A DNA stretch of 64,000 nt. Origin: Bacteroides sp. GTDB taxonomy: Bacteria; Bacteroidota; Bacteroidia; Bacteroidales; Bacteroidaceae. Where the stretch lies: positions 231,577 through 295,576 of the forward strand of contig JAFUNS010000034.1 of the NCBI GenBank assembly GCA_017472925.1, in the 5' to 3' direction. The notes below the pieces were generated by a model. That model was not told where the DNA came from and did not search any database. It saw nothing but the letters and a program-made list of their open reading frames with translations. Below are positions 10,101 to 18,106 of this stretch, piece by piece. The position numbers were made by a program, and so were the translations under genes. Position 1 is the first letter of the stretch. Each line of letters begins with the position of its first letter.

Positions 10101-11296
10101 AACTCGTCAGTATCTTTGGCTTTTTTGTTCAATCCTCCTTCGATGGTTCCTACCCAGAGATTGCCTTCTTTGTCCTCCCGAATACCAGTGACGGGATTGG
10201 GTGAAAGAGAGTTTTCTTTCCGGTAATTATAATCCCATACCTGGGTTTCCAGACATTGGGGTGTCAACAGGTTAATGCCACCAATTTCGGTGCCTATCCA
10301 TATCTGTTCTTCATCAATGTATAAGCAATTGATGTAGTTGCTGTTCAATGATTTGTCTGGGTCTCTATTGTCTTGACGGATATAGAAAAAATTGTCATCC
10401 TTCTCATTGTATACGTTCAGACCGTTCAAGGTTGAAATGATGACTTTTCCACGCGAAGTAATTTTAATATCAGTGATATAGGCTTGACTCAACATGCCTG
10501 GACGATGACTGGAATATCGATAACGTTGGGTAGTCTGTTTGTTGTGGTTGTACTTGAATAGTCCTCTGTTGGTGCCAATCCACAAATCATCTCCATGCGT
10601 TTCCATGCATAAAATTCGCCAGTCTTGGGTAAAAGGCTCCAATAATTTGGAGAAGTTACCCACCTTTAATTGATGTTTGGGTGAACGTTTGATTTGGCAG
10701 ACATGGTTGTCAATGCCTGCACAAATACACCAACCTAAATCAATGATTGCGTGGATAGAGGATTGTGCGCCGTGTTCCAGATGATAGTAATCTTGTATGG
10801 CTCCTTCGTCATTGAATTCCAGGCACCACAAACTTTTGTCGGTAGAAATCCACAAATTCCCTTCTTTATCTTTATAAATGGTTTCGATGTTGGAGTGGAA
10901 TATTTCGTTTGTTTCCGGATAAATATCCGAAAGGATGGATGTCTCCTGGTAATTGTTCAAGTGGATGATGCTGATGCCTTCTTCTGTGCCTATCCATAGT
11001 CGTTGGTGGTTGTCTTCACAAATTTTGTGGACAAAGTTGCTTTTAAGTTTTACGCTTGAAGTCCGGGTGTCATAATGAAGGAACTGATAACCGTTATATC
11101 GTCCAATTCCGTTATGGGTAGCTACCCAAATATATCCTTTGGAATCTTTATATATGTCGTCTATGTAATTATGTGGCAATCCCACCTCTTCAGTAATGAA
11201 ACTGAAATTGTATTTGCTGAAGAAATTGTTGTATTTTTCGGCAAAGGTTGATATATATAGCCAAATGGCAACTGTCAATAGGATTAGTCTTCTCAT
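7148..11296 (-). CDS. Hybrid two-component system sensor/regulator (HTCS)
   Basis: A 1382-residue one-protein signalling system that senses glycan fragments in the periplasm and activates the neighbouring utilisation genes. In order: signal peptide or N-terminal anchor (1-20), two blocks of Reg_prop beta-propeller repeats with many G-(L/I)-W-(V/I)-G-T units (about 35-720), a Y_Y_Y domain (about 735-800), one membrane helix (about 809-833), a HisKA domain with phospho-acceptor H886 in T-H-E-F-R-T-P, a HATPase domain (about 990-1095), a receiver domain with D1185 in S-D-L-M-M-P, and an AraC-type DNA-binding domain (about 1279-1382). It has its own promoter, lies upstream of and co-directional with the GH89 operon, and is its obvious regulator. 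Confidence 0.97.
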   Translation of the reverse strand: MRRLILLTVAIWLYISTFAEKYNNFFSKYNFSFITEEVGLPHNYIDDIYKDSKGYIWVATHNGIGRYNGYQFLHYDTRTSSVKLKSNFVHKICEDNHQRLWIGTEEGISIIHLNNYQETSILSDIYPETNEIFHSNIETIYKDKEGNLWISTDKSLWCLEFNDEGAIQDYYHLEHGAQSSIHAIIDLGWCICAGIDNHVCQIKRSPKHQLKVGNFSKLLEPFTQDWRILCMETHGDDLWIGTNRGLFKYNHNKQTTQRYRYSSHRPGMLSQAYITDIKITSRGKVIISTLNGLNVYNEKDDNFFYIRQDNRDPDKSLNSNYINCLYIDEEQIWIGTEIGGINLLTPQCLETQVWDYNYRKENSLSPNPVTGIREDKEGNLWVGTIEGGLNKKAKDTDEFIHFTFDRSKETSISTNSINGLMIDSDNHLWAYTWGTGINELDLNIPNNQRFIRHIREDSLGLEGDFLSCACEDPLNNGIWFGTTRGLHFYNKTNKHFTRVLFDQSDNEFEGNSSLLIDKQNRLWWGTSEGVFIMNLHSFTLSHTKFDYTYLKYKLDNPSSMKLEKINCILEDKDGGIWLGSNGHGLYQAIEEAPNQFRFNNYTRKNGLPNNYIIGIVEDNYNNLWMTTNYGISRLDRNTLFFTNFTKEDGLPNNHFFSNAYYSSERSDLLYFGTINGLVAIDPQVDLADIQKAKVTISSISISGNVTYPPMATNAPHIYSDANTICLHEKDHGFTMEFSTLNYGNCNRVKYEYRLKGYERDWTSTQNGEYSAKYNAIPAGDYVFQVRATDEKGHWGEDITEIEIHVTPYFYKTIWFYLLLILLIGFGVYYFYQRRARLYQQQKKRLERIVEQRTQELAEQNKQLEAMAKHVEEITEEKITFFTNITHEFRTPVTLINGPLKRALKESSEPQVQEQLKLAEKNTNYLLSLVNELMDFRKLDAEKVVLQPQNRDLKSFMQNLIMPFEVFARERNITLRTFYRLSTPYWIFDEEYLRKALVNLISNAIKFTPDNGRISIYVAYLKAKDGKEGIFFDIRDTGHGIAPEDTERIFERFYQSPKSVKYPVYGQSSTGIGLFLCKRIVALHGGEIQAGNNPTGGAYFRVLLPLEKGEDIQKAPISSIIETTEELSKDKQTAERKTILVAEDNPDMRAYIQSILQKDYDVILAQNGAEALEHLAQQNTDLIISDLMMPVMDGNELSKQVKANLATSHIPFLMLTAIQSEQQEKLSYEIGVDEYLHKPFDEDILRLRIHNILSTREKFKQRFTNQMSYESLSIAKTSKDSIFMERALNLIKENYSNSEYNLERFVKDMGYSKTLVNEKLQSITGQSIGVFMKNYRLNIAKVSLEKGSGMSVSEIAYAVGFNDPKYFTRCFKELFGILPSDIK

Positions 11297-11313
11297 AATT
11301 ACAGATTATGGGG

Positions 11314-11344
11314 CAAATATACGGGAATGTTGTGAGGTGGCAAA
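11314..11344 (-). promoter_or_regulatory. Promoter of the HTCS gene
   Basis: The minus strand has TTTG (11341-11344), a 19-nt spacer and TATATTTG (11314-11321), a full match to the Bacteroides vegetative promoter. It sits about 18 nt before the HTCS start codon. Confidence 0.75.
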
Positions 11345-11360
11345 ACAAAAGGGGGAGGAA

Positions 11361-11390
11361 AACAAAAAAGGTTCGCTAATGCGAACCTTT
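11361..11390 (-). terminator. Rho-independent terminator after the tRNA-Asn pair
   Basis: Arms AAGGTTCGC and GCGAACCTT (11368-11376 and 11381-11389) enclose a 4-nt loop. Read on the minus strand the hairpin is followed by a T-run. It starts only a few nt past the 3' end of the second tRNA-Asn and separates it from the HTCS promoter. Confidence 0.85.
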
Positions 11391-11393
11391 CTG

Positions 11394-11467
11394 CTCTTCC
11401 TCTTGGACTTGAACCAAGGACCCTCTGATTAACAGTCAGATGCTCTAACCGACTGAGCTAAGGAAGA
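11394..11467 (-). tRNA. tRNA-Asn (GUU), distal copy
   Basis: A 74-nt cloverleaf on the minus strand. The acceptor stem pairs TCTTCCT with AGGAAGA, the discriminator base is G, the D-arm is GCTC-AGTCGGTTAGA-GC, the anticodon loop contains GTT (stem CTGAC/GTCAG region) and the T-arm is CTTGG-TTCAAGT-CCAAG. CCA is not encoded. Its sequence is identical to the copy 21 nt upstream, and it is followed directly by a terminator. Confidence 0.95.
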
Positions 11468-11488
11468 ATTTGCACATGATTTTCTTCG

Positions 11489-11562
11489 CTCTTCCTCTTG
11501 GACTTGAACCAAGGACCCTCTGATTAACAGTCAGATGCTCTAACCGACTGAGCTAAGGAAGA
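11489..11562 (-). tRNA. tRNA-Asn (GUU), promoter-proximal copy
   Basis: Identical 74-nt tRNA-Asn gene with a GTT anticodon and no encoded CCA. It is transcribed first, from a promoter shared back to back with the protease gene, and is separated from the second copy by 21 nt. A single processed transcript for both copies is likely. Confidence 0.95.
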
Positions 11563-11586
11563 ATGTTATTTTTCTCAAATGCGGTG

Positions 11587-11618
11587 CAAAGATAATAGGT
11601 TTTTTCGAATTATGCAAT
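11587..11618 (-). promoter_or_regulatory. Promoter of the tRNA-Asn pair
   Basis: On the minus strand TATCTTTG (11587-11594) is a consensus -7 element, with ATTG (11615-11618) at a 20-nt spacing as a near-consensus -33. The first tRNA starts about 25 nt downstream. It overlaps the -7 of the divergent protease promoter. Confidence 0.7.
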
Positions 11619-11625
11619 ATCTTTG
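11618..11625 (+). promoter_or_regulatory. -7 element of the S41 protease promoter
   Basis: TATCTTTG matches the Bacteroides -7 consensus and lies 17 nt upstream of the protease ATG. The -33 region is weak. It shares about one helical turn with the -33 of the divergent tRNA promoter, so RNA polymerase may compete between the two. Confidence 0.6.
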
Positions 11626-11642
11626 CAGAAAAATTTAAAGAA

Positions 11643-13340
11643 ATGAAGAAAAAAATAGGAATAACCTCGGTTTTGGCAGGTGCAGCCGTGTGCTGTGGAG
11701 TCTTTTTAGGCTTTAAGAACAGTGACGAACGAAGTTTTCAGATAGTAAAGAGTCTGGATGTATTCAATGCTGTCTTTAAGGAGTTGGATATGCTTTATGT
11801 AGATACCATTGATCCAAAGAAGGTGGTAGAATATGGAATCAAGGCAATGTTAACGCAAACCGACCCTTATACGGAGTATTATCCGGAGGAAGATAATACG
11901 TTGAAGGAAATGCGTACGGGTAAGTTTGGAGGAATCGGCTCGGTCATCCGCTATTACTCACCGCGTAAACGAGTAGCTATCATCGAACCGTCGGAAGGAA
12001 ATCCGGCTGCAGAAGCAGGATTGAAAGCAGGCGACATTATTTTGGAAATTAATGGGAAGGAAATGTTGCAGGAAAACCGTACTCCTAATGAAATGACTTC
12101 GTATGTGAGTGATAACCTCAGAGGAGATCCGGGTACACTCTGTGTCATAAAGGTGGATCGTCCTACTTCAGATAGCACTTATGTGCCGATGGAATTCAAG
12201 ATTACCCGTGGCACTATCCGTACCAATCCTATACCTTATTATGGTATGGTGACTGATAGCATAGGATATATTTATCTAAGTACATTCTCTATCGAGGGTG
12301 TATCGAAAGAGGTAAAGAAAGCCATCATAGAATTGAAGCAACAAGGAGCCAAGTCGTTGGTGCTTGATTTGCGTGGCAATGGTGGAGGACTATTGAGTGA
12401 GGCGGTAAATATCGTAAACTTCTTTGTGCCAAAAGGAAAAGATATTGTGGTGACCAAAGGAAAGATTAAACAGGCTGAGCATACTTATCGTACCACTAAC
12501 GAACCGCTTGATTTGGATATCCCGTTGGCTGTATTGGTGGATGGTAGCACTGCCTCTGCTTCAGAAATTGTTTCGGGCTCTTTACAGGATTTGGATCGTG
12601 CAGTTGTTATAGGTAACCGTACTTACGGTAAGGGATTGGTGCAGACACTCCGCGATTTACCTTACAATAGCACGATGAAAATTACGACATCGAAATACTA
12701 TATCCCCAGCGGGCGTTGCATACAGGCCATTGATTATTCCAAACGAAGCATAGATGGGTCAAACGGTCGTATTCCCGATAGCTTGACAACCGTATTCCAT
12801 ACAGCTGCCGGTCGTGAAGTACGCGATGGTGGCGGTATTCGTCCTGATATTGAAGTGAAAGCTGATAAGGTACCTAATATCTTGTTCTATTTGGTAAACG
12901 ATGATATGATATTCGATTATGCTACCCAATATTGCATCAAGCATCCGGAAATAGCTTCGGTAGAAGAGTTTGAAATAACCGATGCCGATTATGCGGATTT
13001 CAAGGCTTTGGTAAAGAAACGTAACTTTACTTACGATCGTCAGAGCGAGGCTGTACTGAAGAATTTGAAGGAATTGGCGGAATTTGAAGGATACATGGAA
13101 AACGCTTCTGAAGAGTTTGCCGCTTTGGAAAAGAAACTCACGCATAACTTGGATCTGGAACTCGATCGTTTTGCCAAGCCGATTAAAGAAGCGATGGTTG
13201 ATGAAATAGTGAAGCGCTATTATTACGAACGTGGCTCGGTTCAAGCTGCTTTAAAGGATAATCCGGATTTGGAAAAGGCTATTGAAATATTGAATGACTC
13301 CGTACAATATAATAAGGTGTTTGCGGTGGCTCTTCCTTAA
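11643..13340 (+). CDS. CtpA/Prc-type C-terminal processing protease (S41)
   Basis: A 565-residue periplasmic serine protease that trims or degrades exported proteins from their C-termini. An uncleaved or cleavable signal segment (residues 1-24) is followed by an N-terminal helical region, a PDZ domain (about 85-180, with G-I-G-S and A-G-L-K-A-G-D-I-I) and the S41 catalytic domain (about 195-385). The Ser/Lys dyad is S305 in S-T-A-S-A-S-E and K330 in Y-G-K-G-L-V-Q; the 25-residue spacing is the same as in E. coli Prc. A C-terminal extension of about 170 residues, helical by eye, follows the peptidase core. It stands alone, convergent with the MutS-like gene 33 nt downstream. Confidence 0.93.
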   Translation: MKKKIGITSVLAGAAVCCGVFLGFKNSDERSFQIVKSLDVFNAVFKELDMLYVDTIDPKKVVEYGIKAMLTQTDPYTEYYPEEDNTLKEMRTGKFGGIGSVIRYYSPRKRVAIIEPSEGNPAAEAGLKAGDIILEINGKEMLQENRTPNEMTSYVSDNLRGDPGTLCVIKVDRPTSDSTYVPMEFKITRGTIRTNPIPYYGMVTDSIGYIYLSTFSIEGVSKEVKKAIIELKQQGAKSLVLDLRGNGGGLLSEAVNIVNFFVPKGKDIVVTKGKIKQAEHTYRTTNEPLDLDIPLAVLVDGSTASASEIVSGSLQDLDRAVVIGNRTYGKGLVQTLRDLPYNSTMKITTSKYYIPSGRCIQAIDYSKRSIDGSNGRIPDSLTTVFHTAAGREVRDGGGIRPDIEVKADKVPNILFYLVNDDMIFDYATQYCIKHPEIASVEEFEITDADYADFKALVKKRNFTYDRQSEAVLKNLKELAEFEGYMENASEEFAALEKKLTHNLDLELDRFAKPIKEAMVDEIVKRYYYERGSVQAALKDNPDLEKAIEILNDSVQYNKVFAVALP

Positions 13341-13373
13341 TGAATAAATAATAAATGAATAGGGCTGGACTTC

Positions 13374-14672
13374 TTAGGAAAGTTTCAGCTCTTTTCGTAT
13401 AATCCAATAACCTACTTTGCTTTCCGAGATGCCTTTCTTTAATTGGTAACTACAGATAAATCGGTCATCTTTGATTTCAGATTCCATATAATAAAATTGA
13501 CAGGACGGGTGTTGCTCGAAGTATTTAGCATATTCTAATATGTGAGTAGAAATCAAAAAGTGGCTGTTTGGGTATCCCATTAGTAGCTGATTGACTGCCA
13601 CAGATGCTTCGTAGGCATCTTGGGCATTGGTGCCTCGGAACATTTCATCAAGGACAATCAGACATCTCATGTTCGAACGAGCTTGTATTAGTACTTCCTT
13701 AATTCTAAACACTTCAGCCATAAAATGGCTGCGTCCGTCGCGAAGCGAGTCGGGGAGGTTGATGGAAGTGTATATAGCATTGTATACAGGACAGGATATA
13801 GTATCGGCGGGAACGGGTAATCCGCAATGTGCAAGCCAAATGGTGGAGACGATAGCTTTCAAAGTCGTGGATTTTCCGGCCATGTTTGAACCAGTAAAGA
13901 TGGAGATATTTCCGTTTGTCAAGTGCCAGTCGTTCTTTTGTGCATCTTTAACGAACGGATGGCGAAAACCTTGGATGCTGCACTCTTCGGTTTCGTTAAT
14001 GTTAGGAGTGAGGCAGTAGTTTCTTGATAATGCAACCCTACGTGCTGTGTGGCAAACATCGAGGGTGTAGATGCCTGTCAACAAATTGCGTAAGGTGTTG
14101 TAATGAACTTGTCTGAAGAGATAATCATATTGGTCGATGATGAAATCTGACAAGTTCGCTTCTTCCATATTCAGCGTTTCTTTCAGTTCCTTAATATAGA
14201 AGGCATCTCGTATTTGGTTTGCCCATTCTTGGATGAGGGTTGGAGGATTGTCGGAAAGTTTATTCCATGTTTTGTTCAATTGTTGGAGTAAATGAATACA
14301 GAGTTTTACTCCTCGGGAAATGATGTAACGAGTAGAATCGTATTTGAAAATACGGTCTATCTTGTTGAAAAAAGAAATAAAGTTTCCTTTGATGGATAGT
14401 TGATCGCGAAAAGCCAAATAATGCTCTAAAAAATCCAGTTCTTCTTCATCCAAAGGCAAAGAGGGTAGAGAATCGTAAGCTATGGCTTCTTGTCGTGCCC
14501 TGATAGTGGCAAGGTCGCTCAATGGTTGGGCAATCCATTGGCGTATCATCCGCTTTCCTTCCTTTGTTCCTGTTTGTAAAAATAAGGAGGAAAGTGGACG
14601 TTCGCCATTGGGGTTATCTTGTATACCGAGGTCGTTCAGCGTCTGTATGTCTGTCTTCAAGTATTGGAGCAT
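13374..14672 (-). CDS. MutS-family ATPase lacking mismatch-binding domains
   Basis: A 432-residue protein with the MutS core/clamp helices (about 1-225) and the ABC-type MutS ATPase domain (about 230-432). Walker A is G-S-N-M-A-G-K-S-T (261-269) and Walker B is L-I-V-L-D-E (338-343). It lacks the N-terminal domain with the mismatch-recognition Phe-x-Glu, and it has no Smr endonuclease tail of MutS2, so it is neither canonical MutS nor MutS2. It starts 2 nt after ispG and is the last gene of the rpoN operon. In annotation pipelines such proteins are often named MutS. A role in mismatch repair is doubtful; a role in recombination or DNA-structure binding is a guess. Confidence 0.85.
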   Translation of the reverse strand: MLQYLKTDIQTLNDLGIQDNPNGERPLSSLFLQTGTKEGKRMIRQWIAQPLSDLATIRARQEAIAYDSLPSLPLDEEELDFLEHYLAFRDQLSIKGNFISFFNKIDRIFKYDSTRYIISRGVKLCIHLLQQLNKTWNKLSDNPPTLIQEWANQIRDAFYIKELKETLNMEEANLSDFIIDQYDYLFRQVHYNTLRNLLTGIYTLDVCHTARRVALSRNYCLTPNINETEECSIQGFRHPFVKDAQKNDWHLTNGNISIFTGSNMAGKSTTLKAIVSTIWLAHCGLPVPADTISCPVYNAIYTSINLPDSLRDGRSHFMAEVFRIKEVLIQARSNMRCLIVLDEMFRGTNAQDAYEASVAVNQLLMGYPNSHFLISTHILEYAKYFEQHPSCQFYYMESEIKDDRFICSYQLKKGISESKVGYWIIRKELKLS

Positions 14673-14674
14673 TT

Positions 14675-16519
14675 TTATTTCTCTATATAGTCCCCATTGC
14701 TTCGAATTAACTCGATGAGTTTGTCTACAGCTTGTTCTTCGGGAATATTCTTTTCAATACATTCCTTTTTCTTATAAAGGCTGACTTTTCCACGGCCGGC
14801 TCCCACATAACCATAATCGGCATCGGCCATTTCGCCAGGTCCGTTTACAATGCAGCCCATGATACCTATCTTCAGCCCTTTCAAATGAGAAGTGGCAGCT
14901 TTGATGCGGGCAATGGTCGATTCAAGGTCGTAAAGTGTGCGTCCGCAACCGGGGCAGGAGATGTATTCTGTCTTACTGGTACGGATGCGTCCGGCTTGTA
15001 AGATACCAAATGCGGTTGTATCTACCACCGTGTGAGGTAAATTGCCTTGGTTGAACAAGAAAATACCGTCGCACAATCCGTCAAATACCAAGGCTCCCAT
15101 ATCAGCAGCCGATTTGATTTGTAAATCTTCGGCCTTATCTTCTTGATAGTGTTGGAAGAAGACTACCGGGTTTTTCAACCCTTCGTACATCAGCTCGTGT
15201 ACCATGGCACGGAACTCGCCCAAACGGTTGGGATGGTTGCTTTGTGCCACAATCACCACTTCGGGATGATGTTTCAGAGCGGCTACCACTTCGTCGGTCA
15301 TGGCCATATAAGAGAGAAACAGGAACTTGAGCGGGCATTGCACATGATGCAATCCTATCATCTGTTCGTAGTTGAAAGCCGGATATACATTCTTTTCTTC
15401 CGGATTCCAGACGTTGGCATCTACAATGTAGCCGATATCTTCCCGACGGTCTTCGGGTAAAGACTTTCCGCAATAGATATAATCGGGCTTGAATTGTTCA
15501 TCCACTTCCGTACTACCGTCCAGACGGTCGGCTATGACGATGGGCAGGTTATCGCCACCAACATTTTTGATGGCAGTGGTCTCTCTACGAACGGGGGAGA
15601 GGTAATTGAATGTAGTCGCCATCCGACCCGGAATGTACGGGTGACCATTTCGTTGCAAGATATAGTCCACTAATTTGCGGGCTACCGGAATTTCGGCTTC
15701 GGGAGCTTCACTGAGCGATACGCGGATGGTATCTCCCAATCCATCGGCTAACAATGCACCGATACCTAATGCCGATTTGATGCGACCATCTTCTCCGTCT
15801 CCGGCCTCGGTCACTCCTAAATGAAGCGGAAATGCCATGCCTTCCTTTTCCATCTCAGCAGCCAATAGGCGTACGGTCTTTACCATCACTACCGTGTTCG
15901 ATGCCTTGATGGAGATGACTACATCCTTGAATTGCTCGGCTACACAGATGCGCAGGAATTCCATGCAAGATTCTACCATACCTTCCGGAGTATCACCATA
16001 GCGTGACATGATACGGTCGGAAAGTGAACCATGGTTTACTCCGATACGTATAGCTGTCTGGTTTTCCTTGCAGATGTTGAGGAAAGGAACCAAACGCGAG
16101 CGTATCTTTTCAATCTCTTGGGCATACTCTTCGTCTGTATATTCCAGTTTCTTGAAGGTGCGGGCAGCGTCTACATAGTTGCCTGGGTTGATGCGCACCT
16201 TTTCTACATATTGGGCGGCTACATCCGCTACGTTGGGGTTGAAGTGTACATCGGCAACCAATGGAGTGTTATATCCTTGCGAACGCAAACCGATGTTGAT
16301 GTGCTTCATGTTTTCGGCTTCGCGCACTCCTTGGGTAGTGAGGCGTACATATTCTCCTCCTGCATCGATGATGCGTTTGGCTTGTTCTACACAAGCTTCT
16401 GTATCCAATGTGACGGTATTCGTCATACTCTGGATACGTATAGGATTGGCGCCACCCATAGGGGTAGCGCCAATGTTTACTTCTGTTGACTCACGGCGTG
16501 AGTAGTTGAATAAATCCAT
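14675..16519 (-). CDS. ispG: 4-hydroxy-3-methylbut-2-enyl diphosphate synthase, long form
   Basis: Cytoplasmic iron-sulfur enzyme of the MEP isoprenoid pathway that converts MEcPP to HMBPP. At 614 residues it is the long form found in Bacteroidota, Chlamydia and plants, with an inserted domain between the N-terminal TIM barrel (about 5-260) and the C-terminal reductase-like domain. The cluster ligands are C522 and C525 in C-P-G-C-G and C556 in M-G-C-I-V-N-G-P-G-E, with the Glu that completes the cluster site nearby. The start codon overlaps the purE stop by 1 nt (TAATG), so translation is probably coupled. Confidence 0.97.
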   Translation of the reverse strand: MDLFNYSRRESTEVNIGATPMGGANPIRIQSMTNTVTLDTEACVEQAKRIIDAGGEYVRLTTQGVREAENMKHINIGLRSQGYNTPLVADVHFNPNVADVAAQYVEKVRINPGNYVDAARTFKKLEYTDEEYAQEIEKIRSRLVPFLNICKENQTAIRIGVNHGSLSDRIMSRYGDTPEGMVESCMEFLRICVAEQFKDVVISIKASNTVVMVKTVRLLAAEMEKEGMAFPLHLGVTEAGDGEDGRIKSALGIGALLADGLGDTIRVSLSEAPEAEIPVARKLVDYILQRNGHPYIPGRMATTFNYLSPVRRETTAIKNVGGDNLPIVIADRLDGSTEVDEQFKPDYIYCGKSLPEDRREDIGYIVDANVWNPEEKNVYPAFNYEQMIGLHHVQCPLKFLFLSYMAMTDEVVAALKHHPEVVIVAQSNHPNRLGEFRAMVHELMYEGLKNPVVFFQHYQEDKAEDLQIKSAADMGALVFDGLCDGIFLFNQGNLPHTVVDTTAFGILQAGRIRTSKTEYISCPGCGRTLYDLESTIARIKAATSHLKGLKIGIMGCIVNGPGEMADADYGYVGAGRGKVSLYKKKECIEKNIPEEQAVDKLIELIRSNGDYIEK

Positions 16520-17028
16520 TAATTCGTTTTATAGGTGTACTTCACTTCTTTCAGCTCTTCGTTGGCCTTTACAATCTTGTTCTTTAGTCCTGTCTTGTAA
16601 GCGGCAAACTTTTCGGCCAGTCCGTCATCGGCCAAAGCCAATATCTGTACGGCAAGGATGGCAGCGTTCATGGCTCCGTTAATAGCTACGGTAGCCACAG
16701 GAATGCCCGGAGGCATCTGGATAATCGAATAGAGTGCATCTACGCCGTCGAGTACGGAGCCTTTGATAGGTACGCCAATAACGGGGAGGGTAGTGCTGGC
16801 TGCAATGACTCCCGGTAGTGCGGCTGCCATTCCGGCTGCGGCAATAATCACTTTAATACCACGGTCTGCTGCATTCTTGGCAAACTCCTCTACAGCTTCC
16901 GGTGTGCGGTGTGCCGAAAGAGCATTCATTTCAAAAGGTACTTGCATCTCGTCGAGCAACTTGGCCGCCTTCTCCATAACGGGGAGGTCGGAAGTGCTGC
17001 CCATGATAATACTTACGATTGGTTTCAT
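16519..17028 (-). CDS. purE: N5-carboxyaminoimidazole ribonucleotide mutase
   Basis: Cytoplasmic enzyme of purine synthesis that moves the carboxyl group of N5-CAIR to give CAIR. The 169-residue protein has the normal class I PurE length and shows I-M-G-S-T-S-D-L near the N-terminus, the S-A-H-R-T-P motif at about residues 39-44, and the G-M-A-A-A-L-P-G loop. It lies 18 nt after gcvH and overlaps ispG by one nucleotide. No purK is next to it, so the partner enzyme must be encoded elsewhere. Confidence 0.97.
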   Translation of the reverse strand: MKPIVSIIMGSTSDLPVMEKAAKLLDEMQVPFEMNALSAHRTPEAVEEFAKNAADRGIKVIIAAAGMAAALPGVIAASTTLPVIGVPIKGSVLDGVDALYSIIQMPPGIPVATVAINGAMNAAILAVQILALADDGLAEKFAAYKTGLKNKIVKANEELKEVKYTYKTN

Positions 17029-17046
17029 TCTTTATTATTAAAATTA

Positions 17047-17424
17047 TTATTCCAACCCAGCCTGATAAGCTGCTGCATCGAGCAAGCCTTCTACATCGGC
17101 TACGTCGTTGGGTTTAATCTTGATTAACCAGCCTTCGCCATACGGATCTTGGTTTACCAATTCCGGATTGTCGGCCAAAGCTTCGTTTTGTTCCAAAACT
17201 TCTCCTGCTACAGGGAGGAAAAGGTCAGATACAGTCTTTACTACTTCAATAGTACCAAAAACTTCACCTTGTTCCAAGGTTTCGCCTACAGAAGGGATAT
17301 CGATGAATACGATGTCGCCCAATTGGTCTTGTGCATAGTCGGTAATACCTACATACGCTTCGTCGCCTTCGATGCGTATCCATTCATGTTCACTGGTGTA
17401 CTTGATGTTAGTTGGATAGTTCAT
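17047..17424 (-). CDS. gcvH: Glycine cleavage system H protein
   Basis: The 125-residue lipoyl carrier that shuttles the aminomethyl group between the P, T and L proteins of glycine cleavage. The lipoylation lysine is K63, in E-V-V-K-T-V-S-D, within a typical beta-sandwich fold. The open frame extends 22 codons upstream, but the ATG at 17424 gives the family N-terminus ([15 protein letters not shown]). The other gcv genes are not in this window. It sits 35 nt after the PAP2-like gene in the six-gene operon. Confidence 0.96.
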   Translation of the reverse strand: MNYPTNIKYTSEHEWIRIEGDEAYVGITDYAQDQLGDIVFIDIPSVGETLEQGEVFGTIEVVKTVSDLFLPVAGEVLEQNEALADNPELVNQDPYGEGWLIKIKPNDVADVEGLLDAAAYQAGLE

Positions 17425-17459
17425 GATGTTACATTTATTAAGGTTAATATAATTTTTCG

Positions 17460-18104
17460 TCAAATAAACAAAATTCCTATGACACCGCAAAACATTCCGA
17501 CCACAAATCCGGCAAAAACTTCAAATAAGCTATGTTGTCTAAGGATAATTCGGGCGGTACCCAACATTCCTGCTAACAAAATGGCAGCACTAAGATACCA
17601 CACCGGATTGAAATGGAACAGCATGCCATAAGCAAACAGTCCGCCTACCAACATACCGCTACTGGCTACATGGGTGCTTACTTTCCAGCGGAAATTGAGC
17701 AGGGTACAAATAATCATGCACATCAAGGCTGCTATAATAATGCCCGACATGTAGTGGGGCAAATGCATGCGGTGCATGGTTATCAAACATGTTACATAAC
17801 TCAGTATGGTAAGTAGATAGGGGATGAAGCGCTTTTTCCGTTCCCCCAACTCCTTGATGCCCCATCCGTTGGCTTTTTGGAACAGATAGATAACCAGCAT
17901 GGGCATAATTACCGTGAAACTGAAAACCATTCCCATCACCACTAATTTATATATAATAGGTAATATGTATAGGTAGGTACAGAAAAATAGCAAAAGAAAA
18001 GCAAGGGTAGGTGTCATGAACGGAGTGAACAGAGCCGACAATACCTGTGCGCTTCTTTCCAATGTGGTTCTTTGGGGCTTTGCGGTTATTGTTGTATCTT
18101 CCAT
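17460..18104 (-). CDS. PAP2-like integral membrane protein with degenerate active site
   Basis: A 214-residue membrane protein with about six hydrophobic segments, resembling the PAP2 (type 2 phosphatidic acid phosphatase) superfamily. The C-terminal [15 protein letters not shown] resembles the S-R-x5-H-x3-D motif, with Glu in place of the last Asp. The usual P-S-G-H motif reads S-S-G-M, so the catalytic His of that motif is missing. It may therefore be a lipid-binding or weakly active relative and not a true phosphatase. It starts 2 nt after the rpoN stop codon. Confidence 0.7.
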   Translation of the reverse strand: MEDTTITAKPQRTTLERSAQVLSALFTPFMTPTLAFLLLFFCTYLYILPIIYKLVVMGMVFSFTVIMPMLVIYLFQKANGWGIKELGERKKRFIPYLLTILSYVTCLITMHRMHLPHYMSGIIIAALMCMIICTLLNFRWKVSTHVASSGMLVGGLFAYGMLFHFNPVWYLSAAILLAGMLGTARIILRQHSLFEVFAGFVVGMFCGVIGILFI

Positions 18105-18106
18105 AA

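Noticed and set aside
11394-11562. Integration site of a prophage or conjugative element at the tRNA-Asn genes
   Set aside because: No integrase, att-type direct repeat of a tRNA 3' end away from the tandem copies, or mobile gene is found nearby.
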